Shown here: piece by piece, positions 46,088 to 54,710 of the stretch
Numbering within the stretch: the stretch's first letter is position 1
How the letters are laid out: each line of letters starts with the position of its first letter
DNA from: Chloroflexota bacterium
GTDB lineage: Bacteria; Chloroflexota; Anaerolineae; Anaerolineales; VGOW01
Length of the DNA stretch: 64,000 nt
Assembly (NCBI GenBank): GCA_016875735.1
Contig: VGOW01000005.1
Span: forward strand, 39,600-103,599
Reading direction: 5' to 3'
Notes under the pieces: model-generated
Seen by the model: only the letters and a program-made list of their open reading frames with translations
Told to the model about the DNA's origin: nothing
The model's database searches: none
Program-made: the position numbers and the translations under genes

Positions 46088-47332
46088 TTATTGACCAGGC
46101 TGCCAGAACACGGGTGGCGGCCAGGCGCCGCCCACTTCGGCCTCGGTGAGTTTGAAGACGCCGAGGGCCTCGCCGGTGGCGCAGTCGCCGTTGGCGTCAC
46201 AAGTCAGTTTGCCGGTCAGCCCGTTGTAATCTTTCGTGGCGTACATCGCGTCGCGCAATGCCTGGCGGCCAATGTGCAGGGTGCCGTCGGCATCCTTGAC
46301 AGCCACTTTCTCGATGGCGGCGAAGAGCATATTCGTCGCGTCGTAGGCATGAGCGTGGAAGCCGCTCGGCGGAACGCCGCCGAACTTGGTTTTCCACTTG
46401 GCCAGGAATTCATCATAGGGGCCGCCAGCAACATACGGGCCAGAGAGGTACATGCCCACCGCGCCATCGCCGGTGCCTTCGGGGAAGGTGTCGGCGAACA
46501 GACCGTCGGCGCCCATCTTGATTGTGTTCTCAAGCCCGGCCACTTCGTCCATCTGAGCGGCGATGAGGTCGCCTTCCGGCTCGAAGATCGGGAAGTAGAT
46601 GATCTCCGGCGCGCCGGTGGCGATCTTGGTGAGCACTGGCTTCATGTCGGTGTCGCCGACGTTCACCGCTTCCTGCGTGGTGATGGTGCCGCCCAGTTCT
46701 CTAAAGACATTGGCGAAGACTTTCTGCAGGCTCTCGGCATACGGGCTGCCGTCGTGGATGGTCGCCGCTGTCTTGACTCCCAGTTCATTGTAGGCGAACT
46801 CCGCCGCAACGCGGCCCTGGAACAGGTCGTTGTGAGCGGTGCGGAAATAGCCCGGATGATGATCGGGGTGATCGGGGTTGGTCAGATCAGGATTAGTGTT
46901 GGAGGGGGAGATCATGACCATGCCGGCTCCGGAAATCTGCGGCATGGCGGCGCGGGCTTCACTCGAGCAGTTCGTGCCGACGATGCCCACAATGGTGGGG
47001 TCGGCGGCCAGTTTGGTGCCAGCGGCCTGTCCGCCTTCGGCGTTGCAGAGGGTATCCTCACCGGTCAGTTCGATCTTGTGGCCGAGCAGTTCGCCGCCTT
47101 TATCGTCAATGGCGATTTCAATGGCGCCCTTGCTATCTTCACCCAAGGTTGCCGTAGCGCCGGAGACGGTGAGGGCGTAGGCGATGTGAATGGGAGCATC
47201 GGGGGCGATGTCAACGCAGCCGATAGCATCGGTGCAGGCAAAGGGAGCCGGAGTCGGCGTGCCACCGCATGCGGCTACAACCAGTGCGCCGATGACAAGT
47301 GTGATGAGTGTCAAATGGAATCTTTTGGACAT
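46088..47332 (-). CDS. Branched-chain amino-acid binding lipoprotein (system 1)
   Basis: The 414-residue type I periplasmic-binding-fold protein has a signal and lipobox (LVIGALVVAACGG), then IHIAYALTVSGATATLGEDS, GGQAAGTKLAADPTIVGIVG and ISPSNTNPDLT as in LivJ/LivK-type receptors. It delivers amino acids to the LivHMGF system encoded downstream. A sigma70-like promoter lies about 180 bases upstream. Confidence 0.95.
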   Translation of the reverse strand: MSKRFHLTLITLVIGALVVAACGGTPTPAPFACTDAIGCVDIAPDAPIHIAYALTVSGATATLGEDSKGAIEIAIDDKGGELLGHKIELTGEDTLCNAEGGQAAGTKLAADPTIVGIVGTNCSSEARAAMPQISGAGMVMISPSNTNPDLTNPDHPDHHPGYFRTAHNDLFQGRVAAEFAYNELGVKTAATIHDGSPYAESLQKVFANVFRELGGTITTQEAVNVGDTDMKPVLTKIATGAPEIIYFPIFEPEGDLIAAQMDEVAGLENTIKMGADGLFADTFPEGTGDGAVGMYLSGPYVAGGPYDEFLAKWKTKFGGVPPSGFHAHAYDATNMLFAAIEKVAVKDADGTLHIGRQALRDAMYATKDYNGLTGKLTCDANGDCATGEALGVFKLTEAEVGGAWPPPVFWQPGQ

Positions 47333-47676
47333 TTCTCCTCCGAGTAGTGGTAAGTGAATATCAATGTGTGATGGTGTGGATCAAGGGGTCGTTCGTAAAA
47401 TTTGGCGAGCGTCTCTCCTTTCCCGCGGCGAGGCTGTATCGGGCCAGCGAGTGACATCCCTTCAGTATTCATCGGGCACTGGCAGAGTCAAGTGTGGTGC
47501 GTCACATGATACAGGGTACAAAATATCTCGGCGCGTGTCAACATTGTTCTTTGGCTGGGCGGTCTCGGCGCTCCCGCCGCTTTCGGCAGAAAAGGCCTTT
47601 TCAGCGGCCAATTAGCGCGATTCATCAACAGACGTTGCCCCTGTTGATTGCAGGACAAGAAGGTGAACGTTCGGAC
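47333..47676. other. Intergenic region between the two Liv systems
   Basis: The 344-base gap holds the leader and promoter of the system 1 binding protein and the 3' end of system 2. The stretch near 47560-47620 resembles neither repeat family. I see no gene in it. Confidence 0.4.
47513..47541 (-). promoter_or_regulatory. Sigma70-like promoter for Liv system 1
   Basis: Minus-strand TTGACA (47541-47536), a 17-base spacer and TACCCT (47518-47513) point toward the binding-protein gene. Confidence 0.55.
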
Positions 47677-48384
47677 TTATTCCTCGCCCAAATAGGTTTT
47701 GCGGACTTCTTCGTCATCGTGGAGCCTCTTGGCGTCTCCCTGCAAGCGAATGTGGCCGGTCTGCAACACATATCCACGGTGAGCGATGGACAGCGCCATC
47801 CGCGCGTTTTGCTCGACGAGAAGGATGGTGGTGCCTTGCTTGTTGAGTTCCTGAATGATTTGGAAGATTTGCTCGACAAGGATGGGAGCGAGACCCATAG
47901 AAGGCTCATCGAGGAGCAGCACGCGAGGGTTGGCCATGAGGGCGCGGCCCATGGCCAGCATTTGCTGCTCGCCGCCCGACAGGGTGCCGCCCTTTTGCTT
48001 GACGCGCTCCTTCAGCCGCGGAAAGACGATGCAGACTCGCTCAAGGTCGCGTTTGATTCCATCCTTGTCTTTGCGTGAGAATGCGCCCATCTCGAGGTTC
48101 TCAAGCACGGTCATGCGCGGGAAGATCAGGCGGCCTTCGGGCGATTGGGATACGCCGCGCTCGGTGATGAGATGCGGCGGTATCTTGGTGAGTTCTTCGC
48201 CTTCGAGGACGATGGAGCCGGAGCGCGGGCGGAGGAGTCCCTGAATGGTTCGCAGGGTGGTGGTTTTGCCCGCGCCGTTGGAGCCAATGAGGGTGACGAT
48301 CTCTCCCTTCTCAACTTTGAGCGAGATGCCTTTGAGGGCGTGGATGTTGCCGTAATAGGTGTGAACGTCTTTGAGTTCGAGCAT
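47677..48384 (-). CDS. livF: Branched-chain amino-acid ABC transporter ATPase LivF (system 2)
   Basis: The 235-residue ATPase begins MLELKDVHTYYGNIHALKGI with Walker A GSNGAGKTT, signature LSGGEQQMLAMGRALM and LLLDEPSMGLAPILVEQIF. The start at MLELKD matches LivF relatives; a longer frame would overlap livG. Confidence 0.95.
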   Translation of the reverse strand: MLELKDVHTYYGNIHALKGISLKVEKGEIVTLIGSNGAGKTTTLRTIQGLLRPRSGSIVLEGEELTKIPPHLITERGVSQSPEGRLIFPRMTVLENLEMGAFSRKDKDGIKRDLERVCIVFPRLKERVKQKGGTLSGGEQQMLAMGRALMANPRVLLLDEPSMGLAPILVEQIFQIIQELNKQGTTILLVEQNARMALSIAHRGYVLQTGHIRLQGDAKRLHDDEEVRKTYLGEE

Positions 48385-48388
48385 GGGG

Positions 48389-49369
48389 TTATTTTCCGGC
48401 CGCCGTTGAGCCTTTGCCCAAATACGCCTCAATCACCTTCGGATTCTTTTGCACTTCGGCGGGCGTGCCCTCGGCGATCTTCTCGCCGTGATCGAGCACG
48501 GTCACCCGATCCGAAATGCCCATCACCACGCGCATGTCGTGCTCGATGAGGAGGATGGTGAGGCCAAGTTCGTCGCGGAGGCGGCGGATGAAGGTGGTGA
48601 GGTCGGCGGTTTCAGCCGGGTTCATTCCGGCCGTCGGCTCATCGAGCAGAAGCAGTTTGGGATCAGTCGCCAGCGCGCGGGCGATCTCCAATCGCCTCTG
48701 CAAACCGTAGGGCAGGTTGGCCGCGGTGGTGTTGGCGTATTTTCGCCCCAAGCCAACGTAATCAAGCAGTTCGAGCGCTTTGGTGTGCGCGGCTTTTTCT
48801 TCGCCCACCACTGTGGGATGGCGGAAGATTGCGCCGAAGAGGGTGTCAACTTTCGATGAGAGCAACATGGCCCCGACAACTGCGCCGAGCAGGCCAAGCA
48901 GGATCATGATATAGGCCGCCGCCAAATTGCGAGTCGCCAAGAAGAATGGGATGGAGGCGATCACCAATAAATCTCCGACGGCGAAAAGGGCTAGTTTGAC
49001 GGCGAGGGGCCAGCCCATGAGCGGCGTGGAAGCGAGCAGGCCGGTGTTCATTCGCACCTGGCGGCCCACCAGCACGTTTTCGATGGCGGTCATGTTGGCG
49101 AAGAGGCGGATGTTTTGGAAGGTGCGGGCGATTCCCAATGAAGTGATGTCGTGGGGCTTGAGGCCGACGACGCTTCGCCCATCGAAAAAGAGGGCGCCGC
49201 TGGTTGGCTCATAAATGCCGGTGATGTCGTTGAAGAAGGTTGTCTTGCCCGCGCCGTTGGGGCCGATCAGTCCGGCGATCATGCCCTGTTCGATCACGAA
49301 ATCAACTTGGTTCACGGCGGTGAGGCCGCCGAATGTTTGGGTGACTTTGGTTGCTTCGAGGAGTGGCAT
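48389..49369 (-). CDS. livG: LivG-type ATPase (system 2) with a hydrophobic insertion
   Basis: The 326-residue ATPase has TQTFGGLTAVNQVDFVIE, Walker A GPNGAGKTT, ARTFQNIRLFANMTAIENVL, LPYGLQRRLEIARALATDPK and LLLDEPTAGMNP. Between ENVLVGRQVRMN and LFGAIFRHPTVVGEE it carries about 60 extra residues with two strongly hydrophobic stretches (KLALFAVGDLLVIASIPFFL and AYIMILLGLLGAVVGAMLL). The system 1 copy lacks them. The insertion lies in the helical subdomain that faces the permease and may form a membrane hairpin. Confidence 0.93.
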   Translation of the reverse strand: MPLLEATKVTQTFGGLTAVNQVDFVIEQGMIAGLIGPNGAGKTTFFNDITGIYEPTSGALFFDGRSVVGLKPHDITSLGIARTFQNIRLFANMTAIENVLVGRQVRMNTGLLASTPLMGWPLAVKLALFAVGDLLVIASIPFFLATRNLAAAYIMILLGLLGAVVGAMLLSSKVDTLFGAIFRHPTVVGEEKAAHTKALELLDYVGLGRKYANTTAANLPYGLQRRLEIARALATDPKLLLLDEPTAGMNPAETADLTTFIRRLRDELGLTILLIEHDMRVVMGISDRVTVLDHGEKIAEGTPAEVQKNPKVIEAYLGKGSTAAGK

Positions 49370-49393
49370 AGGGGTAGTCGAATGGTCGAGTGG

Positions 49394-51004
49394 TCAGGTA
49401 GTCGGCTCATCGGCAGTGACGGGAGCGCCGCGCGGTTCTTCACCGGCATGCAGTTCGGCTCGGCGCTCGGCGCTGGGCACGAGGCCTTCGGGGCGCACGA
49501 GCATCATGATCACCAACACGATGCCGAAGAGAGCCAGCCGCATTTGGATGGGATCGACGCTGGTGGAGAGGAAATCGCGCAGCGCTTCGTTGCTCACATT
49601 GGGCAGCACCGACACTTGCATGAACTTCTTGAGCAGGGTGGCGATCTGCGGCAGGAAGAGGCGGTCGGTGCCCATGATGAGGATGCCGCCGATGATCACT
49701 CCGATCATGTTGCCCAAGCCGCCGAGGATGACCATGCACAGAATGATGACCGATACGCTGAAGTCGAACACGCCGGGGAAGATGGCGGCGATGTATGCTC
49801 CATAAAACGCTCCGGCGAATCCGGAAAAGGTCGCGCCCATCGAGAAGGCCAGCAGTTTGGTTTTGACCGGGTCGATGCCCATTTGCGAGGCGGCCAATTC
49901 ATCTTCGCGCATCGCCATCCATGCCCGACCGATCCGAGAATCGCGCAGGCGGCTGATGAGGAAGATGGAAAAGACAATGAGAGCCAGAACGAGAAAATAC
50001 CACGGGAGGTAGCTCGACGACCCGAAGAGGCTGTCGGGGGTGAAGGGGATGACCGGGCGGCCAATGGGGTTCACTCCGGCTTCGCCGCCGGTGAGGTTGA
50101 GCGGGCCTTCGCAGGAATAGAGGCAGGCTATTCGCACTTCAACCGCCGGGTCGCAGCCCACAAAGCAGAAGCGGGTGAAGGGCTCTCGAATGGTGACGGC
50201 GATGAGGTTGCGGAAGATCACCGGCACAATTTCGCCGAAGCCGAGGGTGACGATGGCAAGGTAGTCTCCGCGCAGGGGCAGAGTCGGCGCCCCCAGCACG
50301 ATTCCGGCGATGGCGGCGACGGCGGCGGCGATCCAAATCACCAGCCAAAAGTTCCACTGGATTTCGATGCGCGGCGAGTTGAGCAGGGCGGTGGTGTATG
50401 CGCCGATGGCGAAGAAGGCGGCGTAACCGAGATCGAGCAGCCCGGCGTAGCCGACGACAATGTTCAGCCCGAGGGCGAGCAGGATATAAATCTGAACGGT
50501 GATGAGCGCCCCCATCCAGTTCAGGTTGGTGATCTGCTCGTAGAAGGGGAAGAGCAGGAGAAACCCGCCGAGCGCGAAGGCGATCTGGCGATTGCGCTTG
50601 TCGGGGGGGAGGCCTTGGGCCGAGCCGATGAGGAAGGCGGCGGCGGCGGCGGCGAGGATTGCCACAACGGAACTGATGATCAGAACGGTGATGCTGTCGA
50701 TTTGCGCGTTGCTGCCGAAGAAGCGAAGGGTGTGTGTGAAGAAGGGGGACTGGCCGGTGGCCGGGCGGACGATGAATTGGTGGATGACGCCGCCGAGAAC
50801 GACGACGAGGCCGCCGACGAGTCCGGGCACGACGGCCTCGCGCCCGATGCCGTTCGGGGTGCGGAGGGCCGAGCGTTGGCCGTAGGTCATGCCAATGACG
50901 GCTCCGGCGATGACGCCGACGACGACCGCCGACCAGCCGCCGAACAGGAAGGTGATGGCGGCGCTCGTTGCGCCGATGATGAGAGCGGTTCGCAGTTTTT
51001 GCAT
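49394..51004 (-). CDS. livM: Branched-chain amino-acid ABC transporter permease LivM (system 2), long form
   Basis: The 536-residue permease has an N-terminal multi-helix extension of roughly 180 residues, then the LivM core (LALGLNIVVGYAGLLDLGYA, YLAIVTLGFGEIVPVIFRNL, GRAWMAMREDELAASQMGID). A loop between core helices near residues 255-320 carries four cysteines (FCFVGC, CLYSC), which could be disulfide-bonded outside the membrane. Confidence 0.94.
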   Translation of the reverse strand: MQKLRTALIIGATSAAITFLFGGWSAVVVGVIAGAVIGMTYGQRSALRTPNGIGREAVVPGLVGGLVVVLGGVIHQFIVRPATGQSPFFTHTLRFFGSNAQIDSITVLIISSVVAILAAAAAAFLIGSAQGLPPDKRNRQIAFALGGFLLLFPFYEQITNLNWMGALITVQIYILLALGLNIVVGYAGLLDLGYAAFFAIGAYTTALLNSPRIEIQWNFWLVIWIAAAVAAIAGIVLGAPTLPLRGDYLAIVTLGFGEIVPVIFRNLIAVTIREPFTRFCFVGCDPAVEVRIACLYSCEGPLNLTGGEAGVNPIGRPVIPFTPDSLFGSSSYLPWYFLVLALIVFSIFLISRLRDSRIGRAWMAMREDELAASQMGIDPVKTKLLAFSMGATFSGFAGAFYGAYIAAIFPGVFDFSVSVIILCMVILGGLGNMIGVIIGGILIMGTDRLFLPQIATLLKKFMQVSVLPNVSNEALRDFLSTSVDPIQMRLALFGIVLVIMMLVRPEGLVPSAERRAELHAGEEPRGAPVTADEPTT

Positions 51005-51007
51005 GGC

Positions 51008-52087
51008 TCAGGCTTTCTGACCGATGCTTTCGCCGAGCAGGCCGGTGGGCCGGAAGACTAGCACGAGGACGAGCACGGCGAAGACCCAGGCGTTTGTCCA
51101 GCGCGAGGAGAAGTATTGATCGCTGAAGGCGGCGAGGATGCCGATGAGGAAGCCGCCCAGCATTGCGCCGGTGATGTTGCCGATGCCGCCCAGCACGGCG
51201 GAGGTGAAGGCGCGCAGGCCAGCGGTGAAGCCCATGGTGAATACGGCTGTGTTGTTGTACAGGCCCACGAGCAAACCGGCGGCTCCCGCCAGCGATCCGC
51301 CGAGCAGGAAGGTGAAGGCGATCACCCGATCGACATCGATGCCCATGATCTTGGCCGCGTCACGATTTTCGGCGGTGGCGCGCATGGCCTTGCCCAATCG
51401 AGTGTATTGAACGAAGAGGCGCAGTCCGATCATGAGACTGCTGGCGACCGTGATGACTAATAAATCCTTTGTGGAAAACGAGATCGGCACGTTCCAGCCG
51501 AGTATGTCTTTGAATACGTCGATGCGCCCGATCAGTTCAGGGAAGGCTTTGGGCGCGGCGGCGTTGACACCCATGATGGGGAAGAAGGCTTTGAGGCCGC
51601 CCCAGAAGAGGCCGACGTTCTGCAAAATAAACGAAACGCCGATGGCAGAGATGAGCGAGGCGAGGCGGGGGGCGTTGCGCAAGCGCCGATAGGCCACGCG
51701 CTCGATAGTGACATTGGCGGTGGCCGTGAAGGCAACGGCCCCGAGGAAGGCGACGAGGATGGCGACGATCTTCTGCGCACCCGTGCTTTCTGCGGTGACG
51801 CCGAACGCGCCGATGATGGTGAGCGACATGAATGCGCCCAACATGTACACGTCGCCGTGGGCGAAGTTCACCAATTCGATGATGCCGTATACGAGGGTGT
51901 AGCCGAGGGCGATAATGGCGATGATGGAGCCATTGGCGATGCCAATGAGCAATTGCTGCAGAAGGGTGGACGGTTTGCTGGCAATTTCGGGAATGATGCG
52001 GAAAATATCAAACCCGGCAACGGGGCCAAAAAACAGTAGAAGGTAGATGTTGACTGCGACGATAAGAACTTTCTGCCAAGGCCTCAT
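51008..52087 (-). CDS. livH: Branched-chain amino-acid ABC transporter permease LivH (system 2)
   Basis: The 359-residue permease contains IANGSIIAIIALGYTLVYGI, VNFAHGDVYMLGAFMSL and the ATPase-contact loop GKAMRATAENRDAAKIMGID, with an N-terminal helix extension. It lies three bases from livM. Confidence 0.95.
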   Translation of the reverse strand: MRPWQKVLIVAVNIYLLLFFGPVAGFDIFRIIPEIASKPSTLLQQLLIGIANGSIIAIIALGYTLVYGIIELVNFAHGDVYMLGAFMSLTIIGAFGVTAESTGAQKIVAILVAFLGAVAFTATANVTIERVAYRRLRNAPRLASLISAIGVSFILQNVGLFWGGLKAFFPIMGVNAAAPKAFPELIGRIDVFKDILGWNVPISFSTKDLLVITVASSLMIGLRLFVQYTRLGKAMRATAENRDAAKIMGIDVDRVIAFTFLLGGSLAGAAGLLVGLYNNTAVFTMGFTAGLRAFTSAVLGGIGNITGAMLGGFLIGILAAFSDQYFSSRWTNAWVFAVLVLVLVFRPTGLLGESIGQKA

Positions 52088-52195
52088 TGATCGTCTTCTC
52101 TAGTATTCGAAGATTTGAGGGCGAAATTGTGTTGCGCCCGGCGGGTAAAACAAGGGAGCGAGGCGGTGAAGCCTCGCTCCCAAATTGCATAACAA

Positions 52196-53434
52196 CTAGC
52201 CGCCGCCCAGCAGGGTGACGAATTTGAATTCGCCGCCCTGAACTTGCGATCCGGACATTGCGGTGATCGTGGTGTCGCCGTTGGCGTCGATGGAGAATTT
52301 GCCGAGGATACTGTCGAAATCCTTGGTGGCAAACACCGCATCGCGCACCGCCTTGCGATCCGTCGGGTTGCCGCCCGCGGCGCAGATGCTCTCGAAGGCA
52401 TTGATCAACGTCGCTGCGGCCACATAACCATAGACCGTGTACACTTCGGGGTCGGAGCCGAATTTGGACTTGTAGGACTCGCGCCAGGTGGCGGCGGCCC
52501 CTTGCAGTTCCGAAGGTGGAATGCCGCCGAAGGTGACGTACACGTTCTCTGCCGCTTCGCCGGCCGCTTCGATGAAGGCCTGCTCAAAGATGCCGTCTGG
52601 CCCCATGAAGTTCCCTTCGTAGCCGACATTGCGGATGTCTTTGACCAACTGCCCGGCATTGTTCTGAGTGATGCCGCCGAAGTAGATCAGGTCGGGAACG
52701 AGGTCTTTGATCTTGGTGGCGAGGGCCTTGTAGTCGGCGGCCTTGCCATCGATGCCTTCGTGGCCGAGCACGTTAATGCCGATTTCCTTGGCCGTCTTAT
52801 CGAACACGTCGGCAACACCTTTGCCGTAGAGTTCCTGATCGTCGAGGATGTACACCGAGGTTGCGCCCAGGTCTTTAGCCCACTGAGCGGCCACCGCACC
52901 CTGCAGGTCGTCGGCCGGCACGACACGGCTGTAATTGCGCGTGCCGTTCGGGTAATACACATCCGGCTCGTTGGCTTCGCCCTTGCCCGGTTTGGTGAGG
53001 CCGGGGTAGGTGTTGGCCGGGGAGACCATGACAAGATTCTCAGGATTGAGGATCGGGATCATGAGTTTGGCCGCGCCGGAGTTGAACGTGCCGATGACGG
53101 CCACGATGCTCGCATCGGCGGCGTAGGTCTTGGCGTTCTGGGTCACCACGTCGGGATCCCATTTGCCGAGGGCAGCCGAAGCATCATCGAAGGCTTGATA
53201 TTCGATGGTGTATTTGCCGCCGCAGACTTTGTTGCCTTTTTCTTCGAATGCTTGGGTAATGGCGTTGACGATGGTTTGAGTCTGGCCGAGGGATGAGCCG
53301 GTCATGGGCAGGTCAGACACGACTTTGATGGTGCCGCCTGTCTGAGCCGCGCCGCCGCCACCGCCGCAGGCCGCCAGCACGATGCTGACCATCACGAGAA
53401 GGGAAACAACAATATAGGTGCGTTTCGATGTCAT
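52196..53434 (-). CDS. Branched-chain amino-acid binding lipoprotein (system 2)
   Basis: The 412-residue protein has a signal with lipobox (LLVMVSIVLAACGGGG), then IKVVSDLPMTGSSLGQTQTI, FNSGAAKLMIPILNPENLVM and YYPNGTRNYSRVVPADDLQG, matching HAAT-family receptors. It heads system 2. GGAGGAG precedes the ATG, and a strong promoter plus a structured leader lie upstream (53435-53698). Confidence 0.95.
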   Translation of the reverse strand: MTSKRTYIVVSLLVMVSIVLAACGGGGGAAQTGGTIKVVSDLPMTGSSLGQTQTIVNAITQAFEEKGNKVCGGKYTIEYQAFDDASAALGKWDPDVVTQNAKTYAADASIVAVIGTFNSGAAKLMIPILNPENLVMVSPANTYPGLTKPGKGEANEPDVYYPNGTRNYSRVVPADDLQGAVAAQWAKDLGATSVYILDDQELYGKGVADVFDKTAKEIGINVLGHEGIDGKAADYKALATKIKDLVPDLIYFGGITQNNAGQLVKDIRNVGYEGNFMGPDGIFEQAFIEAAGEAAENVYVTFGGIPPSELQGAAATWRESYKSKFGSDPEVYTVYGYVAAATLINAFESICAAGGNPTDRKAVRDAVFATKDFDSILGKFSIDANGDTTITAMSGSQVQGGEFKFVTLLGGG

Positions 53435-53499
53435 CTGGTCTCCTCCAAGAAAGTATGAGATTGATTTGTGTCCCGCTGGTTGGACAGCTGGGGTCTACC

Positions 53500-53592
53500 A
53501 CTCCCAGTGCTGAAGGTTGGAATGCCTCACAGGGTTCAGCGGCTCATCCTGCAACATCCTGTGTAGACACCACCCCCTTTCAGCACCGGAGT
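53500..53592 (-). ncRNA. Structured 5' leader of Liv system 2 (candidate cis-regulatory RNA)
   Basis: A long imperfect stem joins 53500-53516 to 53576-53592 (the GTGCTGAA / TTCAGCAC core pairs perfectly). Inside it CACAGG (53528-53533) pairs with CCTGTG (53558-53563). TCTAC at 53494-53498 can pair with GTAGA at 53563-53567, giving an alternative or pseudoknot. I do not match it to a named riboswitch. Confidence 0.45.
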
Positions 53593-53669
53593 GCGTGAAT
53601 GAAGAAAGCAGCATATGCAGATACGAACCCGGCGCTCCATATTCCTGCCTTGCCGCCTCTTGAACGGCG

Positions 53670-53698
53670 ATAATAGACGAACTTTTGTTATAGGTCAA
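53670..53698 (-). promoter_or_regulatory. Sigma70 promoter for Liv system 2
   Basis: Minus-strand TTGACC (53698-53693), a 17-base spacer and TATTAT (53675-53670) give a leader of about 230 bases before the binding-protein ATG. Confidence 0.72.
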
Positions 53699-53729
53699 GC
53701 GGCTTGTGCGGACTCAGAAGGGGGGTCGG

Positions 53730-54224
53730 CTAGCGCCGTTGGTGGCCGTACAGCAGTTCTTCGCGGATGCGCATATCCGTATTGCGTATTTTCATCGCCA
53801 AGTCGGCAGCCAAGTTGCGCATAAGCCGGTAGCCCAACTGAGAATAGGTGTCGCACAGGCTCATGAGTTTGTCGCGCGGGATGACGAGCAGATGCGTGCC
53901 GTGTTGGGCGCACTTGGCCGAAGCCGACCGCAGGCCTTGATCCACCAGCGCCACTTCGCCAAAGGATTGGCCGCGGCGGAGCGTGGCAATGGTCACTGGC
54001 CCCATCGGGCGGGTCGTGTCGTCGCCCACCAACGATGGATCTACTTGGATTTCGATCTCTCCCTGAGCGATGATATACAGTTCGTCGCTGGGCGTGTTTT
54101 CCTCGAACACCACATCGCCGGTGTTCAGCCTTCGCTCTCGGCACAGCGAGGCGACTAATTCCAATTGTGTGGGGGTCAATTCGTAGAAGATGTCGGCCTG
54201 CTTAAGTATGTTGGCGAACGGCAT
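53730..54224 (-). CDS. Cyclic nucleotide-binding domain protein without DNA-binding domain
   Basis: The 164-residue protein is a single CNMP domain: DIFYELTPTQLELVASLCRE, GDVVFEENTPSDELYIIAQG, and RGQSFGEVALVDQGLRSASA in the phosphate-binding cassette position. It ends after the C helix with no helix-turn-helix, so it cannot be a Crp-type transcription factor by itself. It may bind cAMP or act as a regulatory subunit. Neighbours give no clear partner. Confidence 0.88.
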   Translation of the reverse strand: MPFANILKQADIFYELTPTQLELVASLCRERRLNTGDVVFEENTPSDELYIIAQGEIEIQVDPSLVGDDTTRPMGPVTIATLRRGQSFGEVALVDQGLRSASAKCAQHGTHLLVIPRDKLMSLCDTYSQLGYRLMRNLAADLAMKIRNTDMRIREELLYGHQRR

Positions 54225-54320
54225 GAGACCCTCGGCGTGAGTGGGGGTAGTTTAGTCGAGGAAGTGATGTTGTCAAGTGGAAATTTCCTGTCTCGGCTTG
54301 ACTCGCCGGAGGCCTCCGGT

Positions 54321-54326
54321 TACTAT
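54321..54326 (+). promoter_or_regulatory. -10 box of a leaderless promoter (yraN)
   Basis: TACTAT lies 9 bases before the ATG at 54336 without a ribosome-binding site. Confidence 0.4.
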
Positions 54327-54335
54327 CCTCGCCGC

Positions 54336-54710
54336 ATGAGCAAAACACGACTCTCGCTCGGCCAACGCGGCGAGCAATTGGCCGCCGATCATTTGACGGA
54401 GCGCGGCTACGAAATCATGGCTCGCAACTTCCGTTGCCCAGCGGGCGAGCTCGACATTGTCGCCAAAGATGGTGATGGCGCGTGGATCATCGTCGAAGTG
54501 CGAACGAGGCGCGGGCGCAAATTCGGCACGCCCGAAGAATCGATCACTCCGCGAAAGAAGGCCCACCTCATCGCCGCCGCGCAAACTTTCCTCCAATTGC
54601 GCGAGGCCTCCGATGCCAACTGGCGCATCGATCTCGTGGCCGTCGAATTCTCTCCCGCCGGAAAACTTTTGCGCCTCGAGATAATCGAAAACGCGATCAA
54701 TGAACAATGA
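54336..54710 (+). CDS. yraN: YraN/UPF0102 family putative nuclease
   Basis: The 124-residue protein has the UPF0102 pattern: GQRGEQLAADHLTERGYEIM, NFRCPAGELDIVAKDGDGAW and IIVEVRTRRGRKFGTPEESI, with the E-D-E-V residues of a restriction-endonuclease-like fold. The chosen ATG follows a -10 box directly. Its 3' end overlaps the proposed start of miaA by 11 bases. Confidence 0.93.
   Translation: MSKTRLSLGQRGEQLAADHLTERGYEIMARNFRCPAGELDIVAKDGDGAWIIVEVRTRRGRKFGTPEESITPRKKAHLIAAAQTFLQLREASDANWRIDLVAVEFSPAGKLLRLEIIENAINEQ

Noticed and set aside
49151..51061. A 636-codon open frame on the plus strand opposite livG/livM of system 2
   Set aside because: It is an antisense shadow of strongly conserved genes, rich in Asp, Glu, Gly and His from GC-rich codons, with no recognisable domain. 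Similar shadows (for example 56169-57803 minus and 4579-5829 plus) were also dropped.
53500..53592. A named riboswitch class such as SAM, TPP, cobalamin, FMN or ZTP
   Set aside because: The consensus words of those classes that I know were not found, so the leader is left as an unassigned structured element.
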